A stretch of DNA of 64,000 nucleotides from Pipra filicauda (Eukaryota > Chordata > Aves > Passeriformes > Pipridae): positions 608,501 to 672,500 of the forward strand of contig NW_024104096.1 in the NCBI RefSeq assembly GCF_003945595.2, given 5' to 3'. Shown piece after piece: positions 13,543 through 26,600 of the stretch (positions are counted from its first letter, which is position 1; every line of letters starts with the position of its first letter). The notes under the pieces are model-generated. The model was not told the origin of the DNA. It was given only the letters and a program-made list of their open reading frames with translations, and did not search any database. The translations under genes were made by a program, and so were the position numbers.

Positions 13543-16063
13543 GAACACAACATCTCTAGGCATTGCTGCTTTGTTGTTTGACCACCCTCATGGTACATTT
13601 AAAATAAAATAAAGACAAATCCTTGTATCTCATTTTAATTTCTCATGTTCAAACCTGTCTCACAGTTTTCTAGCTTGATTGGACAGAACATCTGTTACAA
13701 TTACACATCCGCATCTCTTGGAGGCTGTTGCATGCGGAAATCTATTAATGCATGTGATTTCTCTTTCTCCACAGGAATTTGTAAGGCACTTGCGTGTTAA
13801 CAAGTTGTTTTTTTCTTAGTAAGTTTCATGAAATTTATGTGCAGTGGAGGTTAATCCTGTGAATCCTCCTTAGATCACTTCTTCTTGAGTAAGTTTATGA
13901 TACCTTTCCCTTAGTCTGAAGGGGTTTTTTTAGATCCCTCCTTCCACTGGTGCTACTTGCTAGCTGTAAACTTTATCCCAAAAAACAGGTTGTGCACCAA
14001 ATCTGGTTTTTTTTGGTTTGTTGTTTGTTGTTGTTTTGTTGTTGTTTTTGTTGTTGTTGTTTTTTAATTGCCTTATGGAAAAGCAAATTCTAAAGAAGTT
14101 CTTAGTTTTAGGTGACTACACTTTCTTGAACAGTCAGTGTTATAATTCTGTGCTTTAAGAGGTGGACAAAATAAACACAAACCCAAAGATAGACACCAAA
14201 TTGTTTTACTAAGACCTTATTGATAGAAAAATGGTGTTTATCAAACAGAAAAGTTGACCTTAAAAGGGGCCTTTGGAAAAAAATTTTGCATCAGTTCAGC
14301 TTTTATCACAAGGTGAATATTTGGTATACTCACAAAGTTTTGGGAGATATCACATGTGACACATCAATGAGGACTGTATCCAACAATCAACAACAGATAT
14401 TACTGAAACTCTGAAAGACTCAATAAAATGTTTGTAAATATCCAGTGTATCTCAGTGACAGCAGTTTCCTGTGCCCAATAAACTTAACTGGATATATATC
14501 TCAGTAAATACCAAAAAAACGTTACAAGAACAGTATAGAGAATAAACATATTTCTTAAAGTTAGGATCCAGAAATATCCATCAAGAACTTCTCCATAGCA
14601 GCAGAAACTTCATTCATTTCAAATAAAAAAGCTTTCAAGACAAAAAGCTTTAATATTTAGTAAACATTTGCTCAAAGCATATTTTCCTTAAGGGGACTGG
14701 GAAATAGTCTTAGAAAACATAAATGTTGATATGATGCTATGTACAACCTTTTCTTCAAGGAATCAATGAGAAACTTATGTTCTGGGTACAATACCAGTGA
14801 TAAGTGTACATTAAAGGACTGAGGTGAAAAAAGTGAAGCTAACACCAGTATTAGATTCTGTAACTTCGGGAAATCCCAAGCAGACTAAGAGATTTCAGAA
14901 TAGACCTAGTTGCTTTTACATACAATAACTAGACAATCCTAATAAATTACAACCCAAATTGGGAGGATCTGAGGAGGAAAATGGCTATTAGCAACTTTTG
15001 ACTTCTTTCACAAAGTATTATTTGCTGTACTATCCACCAGACTGAAGAACCACCTACAGATCATCCAGAGGACAATTCTCAGCTGTCATGTGCCAACAGA
15101 CAAGGCGAGAACATGCCGTGGAGAATTAAGGACAAATCTCAACTACCAGTTTGAATAACCTGAGAGAATCGGAATGAGAATATACATGAACAAATGAGAA
15201 ACAAAGGTAAATAACTTGGTAAGTGAAATGAGGAGCAACTTCAATAGGTTTAATAATGCAAATGAGAAGCATAATATTGACTTAAAGGCCAGAACACGTG
15301 AAAGTCATCACTACACTGGGGGTCAAAGGATAAATATTGATCACATCTAACTGAAAAACAATAAGCTCTTGAACCAGTAAATACATAAAAGTACAATAAA
15401 ATCTTCCAAGTCATAATAACCAGCAGAGAGTTTGGAGGAAGGAATCCAGGAATAGTTTGTCTCATTCATCTGAACTGTATCTCAGGCCAGGCACCTTGCT
15501 ACACTTTCTTGACACTTACATTGTCCTTTCTTGTTGGAATCAGATTTGCTAATCCCAGTAGTTAGCAAACATTCCGAAAAACAGAATATGAAGACAGATT
15601 GTCAATTGGTTGACAATTTACCCAGGTGGTGTACAACAGGAGAGTTTTAGGGGTTTATTAATAATTTCAGACTGTTCATTTAATTTCATATTTTAATATC
15701 AATAGTAATATATCCCCAATAGCTTAACAGAAATAAACTGGTGTATGTATTTATCAGCAAAATATAATGACCTTCAATGTAAAATACTGCAACTGTTGAA
15801 TATCACCTACCATACCTAATTAATTTTTGGGAGATGATTTAAGAATGGACAAGTTAATTTCCCAAGGACAGAAGTGCAGTTCCTTATAGTGGGTTCTGAA
15901 AATGTAACCCTAAATGTGACTAAAATAGTATCTGGTTGAATTTTTAAACTGAAAATTTATATTCTCCAACAGCTATTCATTTGTACTAAAAAAAACAGTA
16001 AAGAGACCTTCTGCACCAGCAGCAGAATTTGGTTACTTGGTAATGGAGACTATCATGCCTTTC
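13543..16063. other. A/T-rich unique sequence with one T/G tract
   Basis: Nothing coding recognised. Contains the GTT-rich tract at 14005-14066 and otherwise unremarkable A/T-rich DNA. Confidence 0.55.
14005..14066. repeat. (GTT)n / T/G-rich tract
   Basis: Imperfect GTT and GTTT repeats, ending in TTTTTTAATTG. Confidence 0.85.
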
Positions 16064-16490
16064 ATAGAATCATAGAATAGACTGGGTTGGAAAAGACCTC
16101 CAAGATCATCAAGTCCAACCCCTGATCCAACTCCAATTACTATATCATGGCACTAAGGGTCACGTCCAATCTCTTTTTAAAAACCTCCAGGGATGGTGAA
16201 TCCATCACCTCTCTGGGTAGGCCGTTCCAATGCCTGATAACCCTCTCTGTAAAGAATTTCTTCCTAACATCTAACCTAAACCTCCCCTGGCAGAGCTTGA
16301 GCCCATGTCCCCTTGTCCTATTGTTGGTTGCCTGGGAGAAGAGACCAACCCCCGCCTGGCTATAACCTCCCTTCAGGGAGTTGAAGAGAGTGATGAGGTT
16401 GCCTCTAAGCCTTCTCTTCTCCAGACTAAACAACCCCAGCTCCCTCAGCCTCTCCTCAACACTGTCCTTGCTTCTGTGCCCTATATGAGG
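16064..16490 (-). mobile_element. CR1 LINE, 5'-truncated 3' end
   Basis: The plus strand reads CATAGAATCATAGAATAGAC then GGTTGGAAAAGACCTC, the reverse complement of the CR1 3' end. The minus-strand frame 16433-16140 encodes the C-terminal end of CR1 ORF2, with the landmark segments [32 protein letters not shown] and [20 protein letters not shown]. No stop interrupts this piece, so it is fairly young but is only a 0.4-kb fragment and cannot move by itself. The 5' limit near 16490 is where similarity fades. Confidence 0.92.
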
Positions 16491-17876
16491 TATTCAAGTA
16501 TATTATTCTTGTTATTCTTGTTTCAGTAAAATGTTTAAGTTAGCATTTCATCTTAGCTTTGTGTTTTGAAATGAATCAAGTATTTAGTTAGAAGCTATTA
16601 AAATTGGTATGCTCTTACAACTCTGGAATAGCCCTGTTCTAAAGTCTTTCAAGGTTTCATTTTATTTTCATTCTTATACACTGAAATCTATAAATTCTCT
16701 TTTTATTTCACAACTGTGCAGTTTGAAAAGGTCCTTGAAAAGGAACAGTTGCATCAGTATTGTGAACCCCTGTGATGGTTTCATTGGAGTCAAATAACCG
16801 ATTCTTTACAACTTCATACATTAGCCAGCTATTGTTTTGTTAACTACGCTGGTGGTTCTGAACTGTCCTTCTCCATATCTCACACACAGATGAAAATGCT
16901 ATATAACATCCCTCCGAAGTGCAAATCTGCAGAAGGGAGAAAAAAGGATGCATTAAACTCAGGAGTTCATTGTTGCAGAGTATCTTCTCCCTTGGAGGGC
17001 AATTACAGGACAAGAAGGAACAAACAGAAGTAACTGAATCCTCGTGGACAGAGAATTTTCATCTGTGGGAAGAGTTTCCCCTTGCATACAGATCTGCAGT
17101 GTCTCTGAGTGCTTACCTGACACTTGTGGTCAAATGGTACCCAAAGTGCTGAAGCACCATTGCTGCTCTTGAGCAGGTATTAGGAGACACATCCTTAATC
17201 TCTGGATAGTGCCAGCACATCAGCAAAGAGCAGAGAACATCACCGGGTACTAGTCCCTATGCAACTTTGAACATTTTTTCAAGTACTTGTTCCCAGTACC
17301 CTCAGCTGGGATTTTGCACGGTCCCCTGGCAGATATGATGGCTCAAACCTATTAATTTCTGATGTTACTCACTGCTTGTGGAAGAAAAGGATCTATGAAG
17401 TGCACATGCAACTCAAATATGCATGTCTGGGCATGACTGAGAAGGATTACGTTGCATAACAATGTCACACACGGATTAAATCCCATCATGCTATGTAGGC
17501 GCTGACCAGCCCACTCTGCCTCCTTCAGAAGTCATGAGGTCTCACGTCTGTTGCAGTCTGCAGACAAAATCTGTCTCAGTGCTGCACTCATGCTTACTCC
17601 CACTGTGTAAGCTTGCAAATCTCATCGATGGAAAAAATGTTGAGTCCTTTAATTAAGCCTTTTCCAAATGTGTCATATTATATCTCTAACATTTCAAAAT
17701 ATTTAAAATGCAAATTCTTTTGTTTATCAGTACATGTCGATGTTGTTGCTACTTGGTTTGTTGGGGTTTTTTAAGTTTCAAGTCAGGGCATATTTTGGTA
17801 CAACAACAAACTATTGTCCTGATTCTGTTTTTTGCAGCCATTTACCCGGATTTTCCTCAAAATTAAGTTGGGAGGT

Positions 17877-17953
17877 TTGTTTGGTTTGGTTGTTTTGGTT
17901 TGGTTGTTTTGGTTTGTTTGTTTTTGTTTGTTTGTTTTCATTTTTGTTTTGTA
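17877..17953. repeat. (GGTTT/GTTT)n low-complexity tract
   Basis: Alternating TTGGTTTGGTTGTTTTGG and GTTTGTTT units, the cleanest of the T/G tracts in the window. Confidence 0.88.
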
Positions 17954-18954
17954 GTAGAAATACAGATCTCAGCAGAACTGGCATTTATGCTTTTGATTTT
18001 TGTGCTTTGAGTGTGTTTTCCATGTGCTTTTTAACAGATGTTCTGAGGTGGGCTTTAATTCCTTGTTTTATATGTCCATGTGTAATACTTCTCTATAGCT
18101 TGAATGTAATTCCCCCCTATAGTTTTAGTCATCCTTTATTTAGCCTGTGGTCTGAAGTATGTTATTACCATTGCTGTCATTGTTTTACAAGTTTCTGTCT
18201 ATACAGCATAAAATGTCTATATCATTAAATATTACATCAAAATCACTACAAATTAATATGTTTATATTTCACTGAATGTTTTATTTCCTGGAGCAAATGT
18301 TAGGAGAGCGCACTAAAATGATCTGATTTTGGGGGTATTTTTCAGGTGAACTTGCATTCTGAAAAAAATGCACATTTTGAAAGCACTAGAGAACTAGGTA
18401 CTTGCATGCCACTCCTTTGTATATGATGGCATTGTAAAATGATTAATGTAAAATATGGCCTTATTTGTTTGAAATAGTCAGCACCTGGAGAACTTACTTG
18501 TTTAATTGGGAGTTTGAAAGCATTCTGTATGGAGCAGGATGAGGGTTTTTGACATGTTTTAGGCCAGAATGACTCTTTACAACTGAGCTACAACCCATGA
18601 AAAACATGGCTTTATAATGGAAATGCTGACACAACCTTTCAATTAGAGTAGTCCTAACTGCATAATTATAATTAGGGATACACTGACCCTTTGAAAACTC
18701 TGTTTTTCAGATCAGGAGAAGGTATTCTCATTTAGCTGGTCACTAGTCACGTTTTTATAAATCTAGAAAAGCTAACTGATTAAAAATATTACCCAAAATT
18801 TGTTTTCTTGAGAGAATAAAAAAGGTGTATAGAAAATGATCCCAGTCCTCATGGTCATCTTAAGTTAGAAAAAATAGCCTCTTAAATACATTATGTGACC
18901 CAGAAAAATTGCTATATAAAAAAAAATAATCAGAAAGACCATGATTTTAAGTTA

Positions 18955-18959
18955 ATTTC
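18955..18959. repeat. Target-site duplication of the LTR at 18960 (left copy)
   Basis: ATTTC, repeated at 20127-20131 directly after the LTR. Confidence 0.85.
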
Positions 18960-20126
18960 TGCCATGGATTCATGGATTGAGGTGGCTGGGCTTTTGGTAG
19001 TAGGGGGCGTTACATAGGGTGGCTTCGGTTAGAAGCTGCTGGAAGTTTCCCCCCCAACGAAGCCAATGATAGCTGACTATAGGAGGGACTTCCTGCTGCC
19101 GGCCAAGGGAGGGCCAATAATTATGCCTCTGTGATAACATATTTAAGAACAAGTCTGTTGCGCAGAAGAATTCCAGCCAGAGGAGAGCTGACCGAAGCTC
19201 GCGGGTGGCCCCGCCGCCTCCCCCGCAGCGGAGAGGGAGGAGGAGCGGCGGCGTCAGCCCAGCCCGGGTCTCTTGGCACCTAGCCCGGAGCAGGCAGTGA
19301 CACCCCGGCCGAGCCGCCCGTGCCGCTTTCGGCAGTGCCGGCCGAGCCGAGTGGCGGCCCCTGGGAAGAGGCGGCCGGGGTCGGGGCGGCCCGCCGTGGT
19401 GCAGCCAAGGCCCTGCGAGAGCAGATGGATGCATGGAAAAAGGCCGTTACCCCCCGTCGAAGGCCCAGGATGGAGCAGACTCCTTCAAGAGACTTGTGGC
19501 CCGTGGAGAGGAAAATCCACGCCGGAGCAGGTTGTTCCCGGGTAGGACTCATGGCCCTGTGGGGGATCTACAACAGTACAGCGCATCCTATGAAGGACTG
19601 CATCCTATGAAGGACCATCGGGGTGCAGAGACCCTCCCCTGCACCCCATGGAGAAGTGACCCTCGGGACAGTAGGTATGGAAGAACTACTGCCTGAGGGA
19701 TGGACCCACGTTGGAGAGGTCCATCAAGGACTGTTACCTGTGGGAGGGACCCCACGGAGCAGGGGAAGGACTCAGAGCTGTGGCCCCTCCCTGTAACCTG
19801 TGGTGAGGACCATGGTGAAACAGGCTGTCCCCCTGCAGCCCATGGAAGAGTGACCTACGGGACAGCAGATTTGGAAGACTTGTTGCCCGAGGGGTGGACT
19901 TGTCTCCCTGCCCTGCTGCCGGGGGAGGAGGGAGAACATGGAAGGAAGGAGGGGTATATGGAAAGTGCGTTTAAGACTGTTTTATTTCTCACTCTTTGGA
20001 TCTTATCCTGTTACTAATAAATTTTGGCATTAACCCCACACGGAGTCTGTTTTGTCTGTGTGACCTCTCCCAGCTTAGAGTGACTTTAGTGGATGCCTAG
20101 AATCCGGCCAAGGTCAACTCACGACA
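18960..20126 (+). mobile_element. Solo LTR, 1,167 bp, with 5-bp target duplication
   Basis: Begins TGCCATGGATTC and ends CTCACGACA, flanked by ATTTC on both sides (18955-18959 and 20127-20131). A TATA-like CATATTTAAG lies near 19138, then a very G/C-rich block with many CpGs (19195-19400), then an AATAAA signal at 20016-20021 followed by TTGTCTGTGTGACC, as expected for U3, R and U5 in plus orientation. Two imperfect copies of a roughly 70-bp segment occur near 19636-19703 and 19830-19899. The overlapping short frames of 19.2-20.0 kb are by-products of the G/C-rich composition. No retroviral genes adjoin it, so recombination between two LTRs is the likely origin. Confidence 0.88.
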
Positions 20127-20661
20127 ATTTCTTACACCCTAAACCATTCTATCACCCTAATATATCAAACTGGAACCAGAAATTGGGGTGTTTAAACATT
20201 TCCTGTATTATAATATAAAATATTTGGTGACTTCACCAAGCATTCTGGAAAGGCTACAACTAAATAGTGATTGGACTCAAACCTGCAAAATTAACAAAAT
20301 TGCATAAAACTGAAAATTTTGGCACAATAGTAACTAATAATTTGTTGTTTGTGACATAGGCAGTACAGTTCATTGAGGGACATTGTGGTCTATGAAGTAT
20401 TTCTGGAAAAAACATCCCAGTACTTTGTCAGTCCTTACTGTGTTCCCATTCTCCTGTCTTAAATTGAGCTGTGAGGCACAGAACTGTAAGAAAATGTACT
20501 TGTATCTATATTTGTCTATGGACTTACTGAAGAAAACAAAAAATAAATCAGCAAAAAGCTATTTTCTCTAGGCTATAGGTAGTACACTGAGCTGTTATCT
20601 TTAAAAAAAAATGTTATGGCTCACAAATACTAGCATAATTAAGTACAGTTCATAAAGTCAA

Positions 20662-21018
20662 AATTATGGAATATCCTGAGTTGGAAAAAGTCCAACTCCT
20701 GCCCCTGCACAGGACACAGTCACACTATGTGCCTAAGAGTATAATCCAAATGCACATCTTGAACTCTTGTCAGGCTTGGTACTGTTACCACTGCCCGGGG
20801 GAGCCTGTTCCAGTGCCCAACCACCCTCTAGGTGAAGAACCTTTTCCTGGTATCTAAACTAAACCTTCCCTGACTCAGCCTCATGCTGTTCCCTCTGGTT
20901 CTTTCGCTGGTCTCCAGAAAGAAGAGATTGGTACCTGCCCCTCTGCTTCCCTCATGAGGAAGTTGTAGACCACAATTCGGTCTCCCCTCAGCCTCCTCTT
21001 CTCCAGGCTGAATAATGC
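20662..21018 (-). mobile_element. CR1 LINE 3' fragment, old
   Basis: Reads GAGTTGGAAAAAGTCCAACT, then GAGCCTGTTCCAGTGCCCAACCACCCTC, GGTGAAGAACCTTTTCCT and TCCCCTCAGCCTCCTCTTCTCCAGGCTGAATAA in broken pieces, a diverged reverse complement of the CR1 ORF2 end and 3' tail. Frameshifts interrupt the coding sense, so it is older than the copy at 16064. A dead 5'-truncated fragment. Confidence 0.85.
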
Positions 21019-24000
21019 CAAGGTATTCATTATAACATTGGACAACTTTTTGATAATACTAATTTTGTAAGTTTTACTGCCTTGTATTTTCTTCCAATTC
21101 TTTTTGGAGAACTTATATTCTTATTTATTATAAGAAAGAAATAATGTTGTAAGGTTACAAAACCAAATACTCTTGTGCTAAGAAAGACAAAAGTATTTTT
21201 TTTCCAGTCCCTTGTGTGGGTATGATAACTTTTCATTAATTACATAATCACATGCTATTTTTTCCTGCCTTTTTATGTCTAGAATGAGCAGCACTCACCA
21301 AATAAAGAGTAGTTTGTGATTTTATGCCCTTTTTGTGACAATAAATCCAGAGCCTCTCTTTTAACAGAAAGATTAATTTAATCCTTGTCTTTTCAACACT
21401 CATGGCTGTAACTAAGCCCTTCATGAACAAGTGCTGATATATTTTCTGCAATACTTAAGAGAAGTTTGGTGGTAGGGTCATCACAATGTTTAAGAATTCC
21501 TCTATGATGCCAAACATTTGTTTTTCCAAAATAGATAGAATTGAACAGACTCAGTAGTCTCGCAAATTATTCAGTCAGAAAATCAGAGATATAAAATTAC
21601 TAACAGCCTCTCAAAAGACTGTTTAAATATTTGGCTTCAGTTTAACTTATACAAAGTAAAGTTATGCAGCGACACCCAAGTTGGCACCAAATGAACTACC
21701 TGCATATACAGTCAGCAGAGTTCTCCTCCTAAACTAATTAGTTTTGGTTTTACTGCTAGGGAGCAAACCTAATTAGCCCTTTACAGGGTGCTACCTGGGG
21801 TGACAGACACCCTCTACTGTTAGATACAAACTCTACTGTAGATGCAATGCAGTTTTCTATGTCTCCTTTGATCTGTAGTCACAGACTTTTCAACCTGTAT
21901 TTTGTAGCTTTGGTAAAAAATAAGTCGGAGTACTGTGATCAAGATTCTCCTTGACAGGAAAAGTGCCGCTCAGACCCACAGCAATGACCATGCTCTGCAC
22001 AAAAATAAGGCAGATAGGGAAAAAAAGAAGTGCATAATGAAGTAATTAAAGGCTATAATGCATTCACACTGAGCTGAATTAAGGTTTTAATTATAATCCT
22101 AATTATAAGATTCCTAACTTCTGAACAGAATGTCACTGTACAGACCTACTTTGCTCAAGATAGACACAAACCAGTTTTCTTAAAAAGCTTGCAAAACATA
22201 ACCTGTTGGTTTTAGAAAGATTTAAATCACTTTATAAAAGGAATAGCTTAAGTGCTAGTTTTGCGATTGTTCATTTTATTTGTCTTTTTCTAAAGCAAAC
22301 TGAGAACTGCTGAAATCTTTCTATGCGTTGTTATAATTACAGTTTTTCAGATCATAAACTTTAGCTACATGCCTGGTTGACCACTGCAGTCAACCTTTTA
22401 ATTGGGCAAAGTTGCCTTCTTATACAATAATGGAAGTAATTCTATGCTGATGTTTGCCAATAGCAGGTGGAAGGCACTGCTGTGAGCCCTTTAGTTAACT
22501 CCTGCAGACTTAAGCAAGTGTTTGTCTGAGCAATGCTATGTTCTTAGCAATCTCAATTCCATCCCTCTTCTCCAAGTTCCAGATGCTAATCCTGGTTGTC
22601 TCTTACCCTGGCTTCAAGTTGAACCTGACTCTCTGTCTGTAGCCTTAATCCAAATTGTGTCCCTTAAGTAAGCCCCAGTCATCATCTAAACGTCTATGCT
22701 ACCTTGCTTGTCCAGCAGCCCTGCTCTGCTCTCAATTATGTTATTGGTTTTTTGTTTTCCAGTTTCTGCATTCCCTTTTCTCTTTGTCCACTCCATCTCA
22801 CCATTTCCCACCTATCTTTTCCCATTGAAATATAGTTGCACTTTCCCTGTCCTTCACTTTACAGATCTACACTATATTTCATATACAATTATGAGTATTG
22901 TTCTTCCTCCTACTTGCTATTTTCTTATATCATGTCAACTACATTAGTTGTTCACTCTCTGTGAGTATTGTTTTGTTTTTCCTGTATTCAAAATATATCC
23001 TTTTCCTTCCTCCTGCTACTAGGAGGTATTTTCTGAGTCAGAAGTAAATTTGACCTGGGTTGTGACCAGTGACCTAACACAACCAGTGCAGGTTTATAGG
23101 AAGGTAGTGCTTAGTCCCCAGAGGCCTCAATAGGCATGTGTAATGCATAAACATAAATTTTGCGAATTTATTTGTCATTCGTGACTTTTCAGAACATAAT
23201 GTACCAACTGCTTCTAAAAGATGTGACCTAAAGACCAGTTTGGTTTTCTTTGGGGAACAGCACAAGGCATACCCCTGATAAAATGTATTTTCTCTAAACT
23301 TCCTCCTCGAAACAAATGCTTTATCCTGAGGCAAACCCCTGGTAAAAAGATCACCAGCATCTAGAGTTTGGTAAGTTTACAAATAAAAAAGAAGGAAGAG
23401 GTGGAGAAGTGCTGTCAAACTTGCCTGCAGCATCTACTTCACAGTTCATGCGCTTTGCTCAGTGTCAGAGATTTTTCTGGGCTGTGCTCTGGGTTTTCTC
23501 GACAATATCAATACTAGTCACTCATTACAGTGCAAAGTACTCTGGACCGTGAGAGGTGAACATGCTAGACTGACACCTCAGAGCTTCTTACTAACCTTAA
23601 GAAGACCAAAAGACTAAAAAAACCCCCAACCAAGCAACCAAAACAAACAAATAAAAACAGAATGAAAAACAAAACAAAACAAAAACCCAAACAAAAACAA
23701 AACAAAAAACAACCAGAAAACTTGTGATTCAGTTGTGAGGAAGTCTACCAGAATTTGTTGTGCTGGAATTATCACAGCACATCCATGAGAGGTCTGTCTA
23801 TCTGAAGGGGCTGAGTCGCAGGTATTGGGGTCCTTTCTATAAAAAATCTGCATTTCTATTGATTCATGTAATTAAGAAAATTACTTGCATATTCCTCATG
23901 TGCTAGTCTGGTGATAGACTACTTACACTTTTTTTTCCTTGCTCTTTTTTCCCCAAAGTGCTGTAAGATCTGTGGTTGACAAGTGGTTGTGCATTTTTTA

Positions 24001-25951
24001 ACCAATGTTATATAGTATTTGCTTCTCCTTTTCCTAAAGACACAAGACTTCTATCCATGGTCTGAGGCTCAATCTCCTTTAAAGAGAAGGTATTAAAGGT
24101 GGATAGCACAAACTGTGACATTTTGAGTCCTTTCTTCTGTTCCCATGGAAAAGAACAGGTGTTCAAAAACAATTAATGTCTCAATAATTCAGTTTCCACT
24201 GACTGCTGAAGTGTCCACAATTTCTATAACAGATTAACATAGGAGTTTGAACTTAACCATATTATTGTCAATAAAGACTGTTCCAACTTCAGTCCAGTAC
24301 ACTGTTTATGGGAAGTACATTTATTGAAATGCAACAGATTTGATTGGATTCTTACACTTGAATGTACATTTTCTACTACAAAAGATCTCCAGTAGTAGAA
24401 TATTAAGATTCAAGAATATTAAACCTTTGAGTATATTCTAGAAAAATTGCTGGAACCAAAGTAGGAAGATTGAGCAATTATTTGAGAACAGTTTGGCTGT
24501 TGCAAAATATAGAACAGAGGCAGTAACACCTGCATTAGGTAATATTGATTCTGTAATTAAACCTTGTTTAACTACATGCCAGAATCCCTGACACTGGCAT
24601 GTTCTTCCCATGGTGGATATGGAGATATCTCAAGTAGGAAACAGGAGGATATCATGGATTAAGACAACTGAAAAATTCTCTTTCAGATATTTGGACTAAC
24701 AAAAAGTTCATTGCTGGACATTTCAGTGAACAAAAAAATCTGAAACCCTTGAGTTGAATTAAAATTCAAGTTGGCATTTTGTGAGAAACAGCCCTTTTTA
24801 GAAGAGGTACCTTTTCCATTCCATGAAGTTTTCTCCTGGTACTATATTTTCTCTTTTTATTTACCTTTCTATGCTTCAGCTTTTTTACCATGTTTATTAA
24901 CTTCATAGATTTTAAGAAAAAAAACAAGGTGAAAAAGGGAAGTGGGGAAAAACTTTAAAAAAATTGTGACATTAATAACAGAAGTTGATATCACCAGTGC
25001 TTTACAGTGTAAAGTAATTTCTCTAATTCTTGATAGCCTATGCTAATCTGTGCTGTCCTGTTTTTTAATCAGCTATATATTGCATTATGTCACTACCAGG
25101 AAATTCGATGAAAGAAGGGTTTTTTCCCCTTTTTTTAAGATTTTTTTTTTAACCTTAAGAAATCTCTATAAGGAATGTTCTATTCAGTTACGATTTGTCT
25201 GAAAATAGAAATTGAAAAATTGTGACCAGGTATAACATAACTAATTGCTGATTTGCAGTCATGATAGCTTCTGAATATTTTCATTCCTGTGTCCAAGGAT
25301 TGATATCAAATACCCATTGATTAATACACCTAAGAAGCTTCAGTTCCCATAGCATTAAATAATCTAACGGATTATTTATAACACACACTGCATTTTTTAT
25401 ACACTCAAAACAGTTTCTTTTTCAGTAAGGCAGTCATTTAATTACTTACTTGCTGTGTATCTCAAAAGTATGATCAAAAAACACTGACAGTATTCAGCAA
25501 TTGGCATTTGGCAACATTAAATAATTGGTGCCCAGTGACTAGCTAATATGATTTAAAGACTTGACACAGAAATAAAGGCAACTGGTGTTTAGAGAAAAAC
25601 AGTAGTTTTCTGCAGGAAGCAGAATCTATAAAATCTTTTGAGTCATTATAAGAGTCTGTGGGTATCCACTGTATGTTTAGTGCCAACCTGTATTGGCTTA
25701 TACACAAACTGTCAAAATAAAAGTTCATTCACTGTAATGAATTTGCTTTTTGTTAGTTGACGACGGATTACTAAGACTGAAGAGTTAATAGTACGATAAA
25801 TAACTCTTTTAAACCTCCTTTTATGTTTATTGTGTGCTAAGGTAGTATATCTAGGCCTTCATACCTTCAAACCATGCATACCTTCAAACAATGTCAATAA
25901 TACCAGATATCTAATTATATACTATATTTTTAATTTGAGCATGAACTGTTT
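21019..25951. other. A/T-rich unique sequence
   Basis: No gene recognised. Contains the A/C-rich tract at 23617-23714. The block near 22020-22110 is rich in ATTA and TAATTA words and might be a conserved non-coding element, but only a cross-species alignment could show that. Confidence 0.5.
23617..23714. repeat. (AAAAC)n-like A/C-rich tract
   Basis: Imperfect AAAC and AAAAC repeats, the reverse-complement type of the T/G tracts elsewhere. The phenylalanine-rich minus-strand frame here is an artefact of it. Confidence 0.88.
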
Positions 25952-25956
25952 AATGT

Positions 25957-26600
25957 TGTCCTAGTTAGGACAACTGAGACCAGTTCATCAGGGTATGGGT
26001 GTAACCCAAAACTGTGTATTCTATAGCCTTCCATGCCATTTCCCAGAAACTGTTATCAATGAACCATTTACACCATCTGCCCATAGAGCCTGACTCCTCA
26101 GGCTATAAACTAGGTGTTAAGAGGCCTGTGAGATAGGAGGATGCTCCTGTCCTCACACCCTTTGTGGAACTCCCCGCCCTGAGGGAAGTGCTGAGCATTC
26201 CTGCCTGAACTGCAGGATATATAATCTTGGAGTCTTGGAGCATTTGGGGAACCACTCTGTGGGATCCAGAGAAGGACTGCGGCTCATCGCTCTCAAACAG
26301 ACTTGGACCACCACCCTATACTGGACTCCAATCACCACTTTTGACCAGACTGCAACAGCTCTCCCACCAGCAGGTTCTTCCCCTCTCCCTTTACTTTGGA
26401 CTCAAGCGGGGCCCAAGGAACACCACATTGTTCATGCCCCAGGGTACTGGGTTATACATTTGGGTTTTGTGGGTTAAGACCAATTGTTTGTTTGTATGAT
26501 TGTACTTACTGTATTATTTTAGTAAATTGTTATTCTGACTTATAATCTCTCCTTTGAGTTGAGTTCATTTCCCCTGCTGGTTAACTCTTAAACCAGCACA
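25957..26600 (+). mobile_element. Solo LTR (family A, copy 1), 5-bp target duplication
   Basis: Starts TGTCCTAGTTAGGACA and ends TTAAACCAGCACA, flanked by AATGT at 25952-25956 and 26601-26605. A TATA box TATATAA lies at 26218-26224, followed by the transcribed-looking block also seen in the copy at 53567, and then TGTATTATTTTAGTAAATTG. The 5-bp duplication and these ends fit an avian ERVL-type or related LTR. Compared with the second copy, it keeps about 60 bp (near 26055-26120) that the second lacks. No viral genes adjoin it. Confidence 0.92.

Larger units (their letters stand above)
16491..18959. other. A/T-rich unique sequence
   Basis: No gene recognised. The longest frame here (17734-18228) runs through the T/G tract at 17877-17953 and is phenylalanine, cysteine and leucine-rich because of it. 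I see no domain and do not call it a gene. Confidence 0.55.

Noticed and set aside
17734..18228. 164-residue hydrophobic frame as a membrane protein
   Set aside because: The hydrophobic stretch is produced by a (GGTTT)n tract, and no homology or exon signal is recognised.
19273..20017. Set of 90-105-residue plus-strand frames as host exons
   Set aside because: All fall within the LTR 18960-20126; proline/arginine-rich composition mirrors the base composition.
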